From: a bacterium | GTDB lineage: Bacteria; Bacillota; Clostridia; Oscillospirales; Oscillospiraceae | Direction: 5' to 3' | Length of the DNA: 64,000 nt | NCBI GenBank assembly: GCA_004560305.1 | Contig: SFVI01000012.1 | Span: 1 to 64,000, forward strand | Part shown: one piece after another, positions 43,780-50,075 of the stretch | Layout of the letters: each line of letters starts with the position of its first letter | How positions within the stretch are numbered: position 1 is the first letter of the stretch | The notes under the pieces: model-generated | Seen by the model: only the letters and a program-made list of their open reading frames with translations | Told to the model about the DNA's origin: nothing | The model's database searches: none | Made by a program: the position numbers and the translations under genes

Positions 43780-43814
43780 ATATAGGGCACTGACAAGATA
43801 TCAGTGCCCTATAT
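43780..43814 (-). other. Intercistronic hairpin 2
   Basis: 14-bp perfect stem ATATAGGGCACTGA / TCAGTGCCCTATAT with a 7-nt loop, 25 bp after the binding-protein stop. No T-run. Confidence 0.6.
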
Positions 43815-43838
43815 GTTGCAAGTGCAGTTTCAGTTCAA

Positions 43839-45101
43839 TCAGAACTTGGTGTCCAGCAGGGTGATACCGTCGATCTGCAGGTCGAAGTAAGGAGCGGAAC
43901 GGAACTCGGACTCGTGGAAGTAACCGTCGGCAATGACCTCGGTGTCGGCCTCGGAGGCGGCGTCGGTGTCAACGTTGGCCATGTAGCTGGTGAGGGTCTC
44001 GCCGCCCACGGTGAAGGTGGCGGTGTCAAAGACATGCAGCTCACCGGCGACCAGCTGGGCCTTGGCAGCCTCGATGGCCTCGGCAGTGCCGGCGGCAGCG
44101 GCGGCCTCGTTGACCTCAGTCAGCAGGACGGAGCCGGTGGCGATGGTGCCGGTCCAGTCAGCGGGGATCTCTTCGCCGTTGACAACAGCGTTGACCACGA
44201 ACTCATAGTAGGGAGCCCAGTTGATGCGGGAGGAGACGATGAAGGTGTTGGGGCAGGCAGCAACGGTGGAGCCGTTGTAGGAAACGTTGGGCACACCGGC
44301 GGTCTCGCAGGCAGTGGGAGCGCCCATGGAGTCAGCATGCTGGCTGATGAGCTTGCAGCCGTTGTCGATCAGCTTGTTGGCGGCTTCCTTCTCGGCGGTC
44401 TCATCGTACCAGGAGCCGGTGAAGGTCACTTCCATGGTGGCGGTGGGGCAGACGGAGCGGGCGCCCAGGAAGAAGGAGGTGTAGCCGGAAACCACTTCGG
44501 CGTAGGTGAAGGCGCCAACATAGCCGATCTTGGCCTCGTCAGCGGTGAACTGGCCGGCCTCGATCATCTCGTTGAGCTTCATACCGGCGGCGACACCGGC
44601 CAGGTAGCGGCCCTCATAGATGGAAGCGAAAGCGTTGTGGTGGTTGGCGACGCCCTCAGTGTGGGCGCGGGTGCCGGTGGCGTGGCAGAACTGAACCTCG
44701 GGGAATTCCTTGGCGGCCTGGATCATGAAGTCCTCATGACCGAAAGAGTCGGCAAAGATGACGTCGCAGCCTTCGTCGGCCAGCTCGCAGGCGGCCTCGT
44801 AGCACTCTTCACTCTCGGGGATGTTGGTGCGGAAGATGTACTGATCCTCGGTCAGGCCCAGGTTGGCGCAGGCTTCCTTGGCGGCGTTCATGAAGTTAAG
44901 GTCGTAGGTGGAGTTTTCGTCGTGCAGGAAGATGAAGCCCAGCTTCACATCGGCCATGGGATTGGCCTCGGCAGCGGGAGCTTCGGCGGCAGGAGCCTCG
45001 GCAGCGGGAGCCTCGGTGGCAGCGGGGGCCTGAGAACCGCCGCAGGCGCAGAGAGCAAACACCATGCACAGAGCCATCAGCAGAGCAATGATCTTTTTCA
45101 T
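43839..45101 (-). CDS. BMP-family nucleoside-binding lipoprotein (NupN/BmpA-like)
   Basis: Substrate-binding lipoprotein of the nucleoside importer, 420 residues. Signal peptide with LCAC lipobox (Cys20), then an EAPAA-repeat linker, then the BMP (PnrA-like) fold: KLGFIFLHDENSTYDLNF, DVIFADSFGHEDFM, and FCHATGTRAHTEGVANHHNAFASIYEGRYLAGVAAG. GAGGAGAT precedes the ATG. High-expression codon use. It is the first gene after a purine riboswitch, which supports a guanosine/purine substrate. Confidence 0.93.
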   Translation of the reverse strand: MKKIIALLMALCMVFALCACGGSQAPAATEAPAAEAPAAEAPAAEANPMADVKLGFIFLHDENSTYDLNFMNAAKEACANLGLTEDQYIFRTNIPESEECYEAACELADEGCDVIFADSFGHEDFMIQAAKEFPEVQFCHATGTRAHTEGVANHHNAFASIYEGRYLAGVAAGMKLNEMIEAGQFTADEAKIGYVGAFTYAEVVSGYTSFFLGARSVCPTATMEVTFTGSWYDETAEKEAANKLIDNGCKLISQHADSMGAPTACETAGVPNVSYNGSTVAACPNTFIVSSRINWAPYYEFVVNAVVNGEEIPADWTGTIATGSVLLTEVNEAAAAAGTAEAIEAAKAQLVAGELHVFDTATFTVGGETLTSYMANVDTDAASEADTEVIADGYFHESEFRSAPYFDLQIDGITLLDTKF

Positions 45102-45183
45102 TCGTTGATCTCCTCATTTAATATTGTTATTTATCAAAACCGCACAGGCGGATTTGAACGAAAGGAGGGGGAAAAACAAAGAT

Positions 45184-45218
45184 GCATTGGCGCGAATTTA
45201 TATATTCGGTACCAATGC
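45184..45218 (-). other. Leader hairpin after the riboswitch terminator
   Basis: Stem GCATTGG/CCAATGC with inner CGAAT/ATTCG, lying between the riboswitch terminator and the binding-protein start. No T-run, so it would be the first strong structure at the 5' side of the read-through message. Confidence 0.5.
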
Positions 45219-45224
45219 AATATC

Positions 45225-45257
45225 CAAAAAAGGGCCGGGCAGGAAAGCCTCACCCTT
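45225..45257 (-). terminator. Riboswitch-controlled terminator
   Basis: Minus-strand hairpin AAGGG-TGA-GGC / GCC-CGG-CCCTT followed by six T, downstream of the purine aptamer. It is the expected off-state expression platform. Confidence 0.75.
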
Positions 45258-45266
45258 GGAAAAGCA

Positions 45267-45335
45267 TTCGATAGTCCGGTCATTTACGGCGCCCGGGTAG
45301 AAACTTCAAATCCATATCATTTGGTATATATCGAA
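45267..45335 (-). ncRNA. Guanine-class purine riboswitch aptamer
   Basis: Minus-strand transcript shows the purine fold in order: P1 TTCGAT, P2 CAAAT-GATATGG-ATTTG, the invariant J2/3 AGTTTCTACC, P3 with the GCCGTAAAT loop, and the 3' GACTATCGAA closing P1. The J3/1 base is C (GACTA), the Watson-Crick partner of guanine; adenine aptamers have U there. A terminator follows, so guanine should turn the transporter operon off. Confidence 0.93.
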
Positions 45336-45364
45336 AACTCTCAAATATTCACTTAAGCGTATCT

Positions 45365-45393
45365 AGATTACCAGCAAGGGCGAAAAATGTCAA
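45365..45393 (-). promoter_or_regulatory. Promoter of the riboswitch-nucleoside transporter operon
   Basis: Minus-strand TTGACA (45393-45388), a 17-nt spacer and a weak TAATCT (45370-45365). The consensus -35 lies inside one arm of a 13-bp inverted repeat. Confidence 0.6.
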
Positions 45394-45425
45394 GTAGCCC
45401 TTGTGTACGATTTTGACATTTTTCG
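45381..45425. promoter_or_regulatory. 13-bp inverted repeat over the promoter -35
   Basis: CGAAAAATGTCAA (45381-45393) and TTGACATTTTTCG (45413-45425) are perfect reverse complements 19 bp apart. It may be an operator or a weak transcription stop for xpt; the sequence alone does not decide. Confidence 0.55.
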
Positions 45426-45453
45426 CCATAGCAAATTGTCGAACTTGAACAAA

Positions 45454-46023
45454 TCAACAAAAAGTGAGGCTGTCGTCGCTCATGGCGGCGATGCGGGCCA
45501 GGGATTCAATGCGCAGCCCCTGCTGCCGCAGCAGATCGCCGCCGCCCTGGAACACCTTTTCGATGGCGATGCCGGCGCCTACCACCGTGGCCCCCGCCTG
45601 CTCCACCAGGGCCTTCAGCCCCACCAGGGCCGCGCCGGTAGCCAGAAAATCGTCCACGATCAGCACCCGGTCGCCGGGCTTTATGTACTCCCTGGACACC
45701 ACCACGGTGTTGGTGTTGCCGTGGGTAAAGCTCTCCACTTCCACGGAGTAGACGTTGTTGGAGATGTTTTTGGTCTTGCTCTTCTTGGCAAAGACCAGCG
45801 GGCAGCCCAGCACATAGCCCACCATGGTGGCGATGGCAATACCGGAGGCCTCGATGGTCAGCACCTTGTTGATCTGCTCCCCGGCGTAGAGCCGCTGTAG
45901 CTCTTTCGCCATCTCATAGAGCAGGGCCGGGTCGATCTGGTGGTTGAGAAAGCCATCCACCTTCAAAATGCCGCCGGGCAGCACCTTGCCGTCAGAAAGG
46001 ATCCGCTGCTGTAAAAGTTCCAT
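45454..46023 (-). CDS. xpt: Xanthine phosphoribosyltransferase
   Basis: Turns xanthine and PRPP into XMP for purine salvage. 189 residues, the standard length. MELLQQRILSDGKVLPGGILKVDGFLNHQIDP is the family start. PRPP-binding motif VLIVDDFLATGAALVGL near residue 121, and the helix SGIAIATMVGYVLGCPLVFAKK. The ATG at 46023 has AGGGGAGA upstream; longer in-frame sequence is out of the gene. Unlike B. subtilis, xpt itself has no riboswitch; its leader is only about 30 nt. Confidence 0.95.
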   Translation of the reverse strand: MELLQQRILSDGKVLPGGILKVDGFLNHQIDPALLYEMAKELQRLYAGEQINKVLTIEASGIAIATMVGYVLGCPLVFAKKSKTKNISNNVYSVEVESFTHGNTNTVVVSREYIKPGDRVLIVDDFLATGAALVGLKALVEQAGATVVGAGIAIEKVFQGGGDLLRQQGLRIESLARIAAMSDDSLTFC

Positions 46024-46060
46024 ATCTCTGTCTCCCCTTATGTTTGTCAATGTTGCAATG

Positions 46061-46089
46061 ATTCTAACCCAAAGCGGGCGGCTTGGCAA
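46061..46089 (-). promoter_or_regulatory. xpt promoter
   Basis: Minus-strand TTGCCA (46089-46084), a 17-nt spacer and TAGAAT (46066-46061), just downstream of the flavoprotein gene. Confidence 0.75.
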
Positions 46090-46105
46090 GAGAGAAAACT
46101 GCTTT

Positions 46106-47689
46106 TCAGCCCTTTTCCGCCAAATCCCGCAGCACCGCCTCGGCGCAGCGCAGACCGTCCACCGCCGCGGAGGTGATGCCTCCGGCGTAGCCCGCTCCCT
46201 CGCCGCAGGGATAAAGCCCCCGGTAGGAGCCTTGCAAATCGGCGTTTCGCAGGATGCGCACCGGGGAGGAGGAGCGGGTCTCCGGCCCGGTGAGCACGGC
46301 TTCTGCGTCGTCAAAGCCCCGCAGCTTTTTCCCCAGTTCCGGCAGGGCGGCGGAGAGTACGCCGCTGATTTTTTCCGGCAGCACCTGATGCAGATCGCCC
46401 CAGCAGACCCCCGGCGCATAACTGGGCTGTACCCGGCCAGGGCCGGCGCTGGGACGGCCGGCCAGAAAATCCCCCACCAGCTGGGCCGGGGCCTTGTAGC
46501 TGCCGGTGACTTCATAGGCCCGGCGCTCGATGGCCCGCTGCCAGTACATCCCGGCCAGCACGCCCTCACCGGGGAAATCCTCCGTGTGCAGGGTCACCAG
46601 CAGGGCGGCGTTGGCATTGTCTCCGTCCCGGCGGGAATAGCTCATGCCGTTGGTGACCACGCCCCCTTCCTCCGAGGCGGCGGCAAAGACCTGCCCCCCG
46701 GGGCACATACAGAAGGTGTAGGCGCTGCTGCCGTCGGGCAGGTGGACATTGAGACTGTAGTCTGCCGGGGGCAGCGCCCCCCGCGCCCGGCCGTACTGGG
46801 CCAGGTCAATATCTGTTTGCCGGTGCTCAATGCGCACGCCCATGGAGAAGGGCTTGCGCTCCATATTGACGCCTTGCTCCAGCAGGTGTTCAAAGCTGTC
46901 CCGGGCGGAATGGCCCAAGGCCAGAATCACATGGCGGCAGCTTTGCAGCCGCTTTTCGCCGGCTTTGGTATACTCCACAGCGGCAACAGCGCCGTTTTCG
47001 ATGACAAGCCGCTCAAACCGGGCACCGAAGCGCACCTCGCCCCCCAGGGCGATGACCTCCTGCCGGATGCTGCGCACCACGTCCACCAGCACATCGGTGC
47101 CCACATGGGGCTTGGCGTCATAGGTGACGCTCTCCGGGGCACCGTGCTTGTGAAACTCCTGCAGCACCCAGCCCATGCGCTTGTCATGGGTGCCGGTATT
47201 CAGCTTGCCGTCGGAAAAGGTGCCGGCGCCGCCCTCGCCGAACTGCACGTTATTCTCCGGGTCCAAAGGGCCTCCCTGACGGAAGGCCTCCACCGCAGCA
47301 GTCCGTTGCTCCACAGCCTGCCCCCGCTCCAGCACGATGGGCCTTGCTCCGGCTCGGGCCAGCACCAGGGCGGCGAACATCCCCGCCGGTCCAAAGCCCA
47401 CCACCACAGGCCGCTCATGGGATTGAACCTGGGGAATGGCATAAACCGGGGGCTTGTACTCGGCAATGTCCTTCCGGGGCCGGCGAAGATACCGCCCCTC
47501 CTCCGCCACAGCTACCGCCACGGCGCAGACATAATGAATGTCGTTTTTCTTCCGGGCGTCCAGGGAGCGCTTCACCAGTTTAAGCTCCCGGATTTCCCCG
47601 GCTTTGCAGCCCAGGGCCTTGGCGGCTTTCCCTTGCAGGACGGAGAACTCCTCCCCTACCTCCAGGCGTAAAGATCGGATCAGAATCAT
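46106..47689 (-). CDS. FAD-dependent oxidoreductase (dehydrogenase-like)
   Basis: 527 residues. An N-terminal part with a basic cluster (LKLVKRSLDARKKNDIHYV) leads into a dinucleotide-binding fold VVVGFGPAGMFAALVLARAG (about 94-113) and later ALGHSARDSFEHLL and CMCPGGQVFAAASEEGGVVTNGMSYS, the pattern of the large uncharacterised FAD-dependent proteins of Clostridia. C-terminal GEGAGYAGGITSAAVDGLR binds FAD. ATGA overlap with the upstream flavoprotein gene; ATG at 47689 chosen for this reason. Substrate unknown. Confidence 0.88.
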   Translation of the reverse strand: MILIRSLRLEVGEEFSVLQGKAAKALGCKAGEIRELKLVKRSLDARKKNDIHYVCAVAVAVAEEGRYLRRPRKDIAEYKPPVYAIPQVQSHERPVVVGFGPAGMFAALVLARAGARPIVLERGQAVEQRTAAVEAFRQGGPLDPENNVQFGEGGAGTFSDGKLNTGTHDKRMGWVLQEFHKHGAPESVTYDAKPHVGTDVLVDVVRSIRQEVIALGGEVRFGARFERLVIENGAVAAVEYTKAGEKRLQSCRHVILALGHSARDSFEHLLEQGVNMERKPFSMGVRIEHRQTDIDLAQYGRARGALPPADYSLNVHLPDGSSAYTFCMCPGGQVFAAASEEGGVVTNGMSYSRRDGDNANAALLVTLHTEDFPGEGVLAGMYWQRAIERRAYEVTGSYKAPAQLVGDFLAGRPSAGPGRVQPSYAPGVCWGDLHQVLPEKISGVLSAALPELGKKLRGFDDAEAVLTGPETRSSSPVRILRNADLQGSYRGLYPCGEGAGYAGGITSAAVDGLRCAEAVLRDLAEKG

Positions 47690-48897
47690 GTTCCCAACCT
47701 CCCCGCCAGGCGGCCGCTGCTCCAGGCCCACTGGAGGTTATAGCCGCCGCAGTCGCCGTCCACATCCAGCAGCTCCCCGCAGACGAAGAGCCCGGGCATG
47801 AACCAGCTTTCCAGAGTCTCCGGGTTGAAGCCGGTGGTTTTGATACCTCCGGCGGTGACCTGGGCATGGTCAAAGCCCTCGGTGCCCAGCAGCTTCAGCC
47901 GGAAGTCCATAGCGGCCTGCACCGCCTGCTCCAGCTGGGCATCACTGAGCTTGCCAAGAGCCAGGTCCTGGGGCAGACCGGCGTACTTCACCTGCATCTT
48001 TCCCAGCCGGTTGTGGAGCATCCCGGTGAAAAGCTGGGCGCTTTCCAGCTGCGGGTAGCTCTCCCGCCGCTGCTTCAAAAGGGCCAGCACCTGGGAGGCG
48101 CTGTATTCCCGGAAAAAGTTCATGCTCAGCGTCAGGCCTTCCCCGGCGGTGGCGGCGGCGCGGGAGACGTCAAAGGCCGCCGGGCCGGACAGGCCGTTGT
48201 CCGTAAATTGCAGCTCACCCTCTCCTGCAGCCAGCGTTTCGCTGCCGGACAGCAGCCGCAAGCGGCCATCCGCCCGGACACCTTTCAAGGCCCGGGGGTA
48301 CTCCGGCGGGGTAATCAGCTGCACCAGCGCGGGATGCAAAGCAGTGCGCTTATGGCCCAGGGGCTTTAACAGCTCGTAGCCGTCCATCACGCCCCCCAGC
48401 TTGGCCCCGGCGGCGCCGCCGCAGGCCACGATCAGGTAGTCAGCAGCAAGGCTGCCCTCGTCGGTAACAACCGAGTAGCCCCGGTCTTGGCGGGCGATGG
48501 ACCGCACCGGGCAGGCGCAGCGGACCTCCACCCCACGCTTCTCCAAGGCGAAGCGCAGCACGTCCACCACGCTGTTGGCGCTGTTGGACAGAGGGTAGAC
48601 CCGGCCGCCGTATTCCTCCACGGTCATGAGCCCCAGAGCGTGGAAATAGTCCAGCGCGTCCTGGGGACTGAATTTGGCCAGTGCGGGGGCGGCAAAGTCC
48701 GCCTGCTCCCCGTGGTAATGCTCCAGGGTGGCCCCGGTATTGGTCAGATTGCAGCGGCCGTTGCCGGTGGCCAGCAGCTTGCGGCCAATGCGCTGCTGCC
48801 GCTCCAGCAGGAGCACCCGGCGCTTCTCCCCTTCCGCAGCGGTCAGGGCCGCCATGATGCCGGCGGCCCCGCCGCCGATCACAATTACAGTTTCCAT
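47686..48897 (-). CDS. HI0933/BaiN-family flavoprotein
   Basis: 403 residues. N-terminal FAD-binding VIVIGGGAAGIMAALTAAEG (about 4-23), followed by the family hallmark GRKLLATGNGRCNLTN (about 40-55). The C-terminus has GGIKTTGFNPETLESWFMPGLFVCGELLDVDGDCGGYNLQWAWSSG, also typical. Related proteins are annotated as aminoacetone oxidase or bile-acid reductase (BaiN); the true substrate is not known. The ATG at 48897 is preferred to an upstream start. 20 bp after ansA. Confidence 0.9.
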   Translation of the reverse strand: METVIVIGGGAAGIMAALTAAEGEKRRVLLLERQQRIGRKLLATGNGRCNLTNTGATLEHYHGEQADFAAPALAKFSPQDALDYFHALGLMTVEEYGGRVYPLSNSANSVVDVLRFALEKRGVEVRCACPVRSIARQDRGYSVVTDEGSLAADYLIVACGGAAGAKLGGVMDGYELLKPLGHKRTALHPALVQLITPPEYPRALKGVRADGRLRLLSGSETLAAGEGELQFTDNGLSGPAAFDVSRAAATAGEGLTLSMNFFREYSASQVLALLKQRRESYPQLESAQLFTGMLHNRLGKMQVKYAGLPQDLALGKLSDAQLEQAVQAAMDFRLKLLGTEGFDHAQVTAGGIKTTGFNPETLESWFMPGLFVCGELLDVDGDCGGYNLQWAWSSGRLAGRLGT

Positions 48898-48916
48898 ACA
48901 AATCGATCCTTCGTTT

Positions 48917-49915
48917 TCAATTCCGGCGCAGGATGTCATGGGCCACCGGGGTGTAGAACAGCCGGTTCACCGCATCCACATCATGGGTCTGGGCCAGGAT
49001 CCACATCATCTTGGCATAGACGGCTTCAGTGGTCATATCAAAGCCCTCCAGCACATAGGGGTTGCTTTTCAGCCGGTGCCCCACGGAGTACACCGACAGG
49101 TCGGAGCCCTCGTTCTGCACCTGGGTGGTCATGACGATGAACTTGCCTGCTGCCGTGTGCCGCTGCACCAGGTCGAACAGCCGGCTGTCCTCATAGGAGG
49201 GCAGACCGCCCACGCCGAAGCATTCGATGATCAGGACGTCGTTCCGCTCCAGCAGGAAGTCCAGCAGCGCCGGCTCCGCCCCCGGCACCATCTTCACCAG
49301 GGCCACCTTTTCACAGAGACTGTGGGCAAAGAGGGGCCGCTGCCGCCGCTCCGGCGCGATGTAGCGCATCAGCCGGTGATCCTGCAAAATGGCCAGATCC
49401 GGGTAGTTGATGCTGGAAAAGGCGGCGAAGCTCTTGGAGCAGGTCTTTCTTGCCCGGGTGCCCAAGATGACACGGCCACTGAACACGATATCCACCCCGG
49501 CCAGTTCCTCCGAGCAGGCGCAGACAAAGGCGTCGGTCAGGTTCAGCTTGGAGTCGGTGGAGTCATAATTAATGGGCTTCTGGGCGCCGGTGATCATGAT
49601 GGGCTTATCCGCCCCCTGCACCATGTAGCTGAGAGCAGCGGCAGTGTAGGCCATGGTGTCGGTGCCGTGGCTGATGACAAAACCGTCATAACGGTCGTAA
49701 TTTTCCTCCAGGGCGGCGGCCATGGCGCACCAGTGGCGGGGAGTGATGTTGGTGCTGTCAATATTGAAAAGGGAGAGACAGTCCACGTTGCACAGCGCTT
49801 TGATGGCGGGGACGTATTTCAAAAGCTGGGCCGGCCGCAGCTCCGGCGTCAGCCCGTCGGGGGTCATCTCCGAGGCGATGGTGCCGCCGGTACCCAGCAT
49901 GAGGATGTTTTTCAC
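48917..49915 (-). CDS. ansA: L-asparaginase, type I
   Basis: Hydrolyses asparagine to aspartate and ammonia, 332 residues. Catalytic Thr motifs LGTGGTIAS near residue 7 and ISHGTDTMAYTAAAL near 82, with the conserved TGAQKPI and SDTDSK-like DSTDSKLNL. No signal peptide, consistent with the cytoplasmic type. First gene of a three-gene transcript with two flavoproteins. Confidence 0.94.
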   Translation of the reverse strand: MKNILMLGTGGTIASEMTPDGLTPELRPAQLLKYVPAIKALCNVDCLSLFNIDSTNITPRHWCAMAAALEENYDRYDGFVISHGTDTMAYTAAALSYMVQGADKPIMITGAQKPINYDSTDSKLNLTDAFVCACSEELAGVDIVFSGRVILGTRARKTCSKSFAAFSSINYPDLAILQDHRLMRYIAPERRQRPLFAHSLCEKVALVKMVPGAEPALLDFLLERNDVLIIECFGVGGLPSYEDSRLFDLVQRHTAAGKFIVMTTQVQNEGSDLSVYSVGHRLKSNPYVLEGFDMTTEAVYAKMMWILAQTHDVDAVNRLFYTPVAHDILRRN

Positions 49916-49948
49916 AGTCTACCTCCCGAAAAATCGTGATACAGAATT

Positions 49949-49977
49949 ATTATATCAGCGCTCCGGGCAATTATCAA
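49949..49977 (-). promoter_or_regulatory. ansA promoter
   Basis: Minus-strand TTGATA (49977-49972), a 17-nt spacer and TATAAT (49954-49949). Confidence 0.8.
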
Positions 49978-49989
49978 TAGCCCGCCGCA

Positions 49990-50018
49990 TTGACGAGCGG
50001 GGCAAAAAGCGGTATAAT
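49990..50018 (+). promoter_or_regulatory. CotH operon promoter
   Basis: TTGACG, a 17-nt spacer and TATAAT (50013-50018). It diverges from the ansA promoter, the two -35 boxes being 12 bp apart. The strong housekeeping type suggests vegetative rather than sporulation-only expression. Confidence 0.82.
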
Positions 50019-50075
50019 ATCCTGTATTTTTATGTCTTAGCTTATGCATTTTATGTCCAAGGAAAGCGAGAAAAA

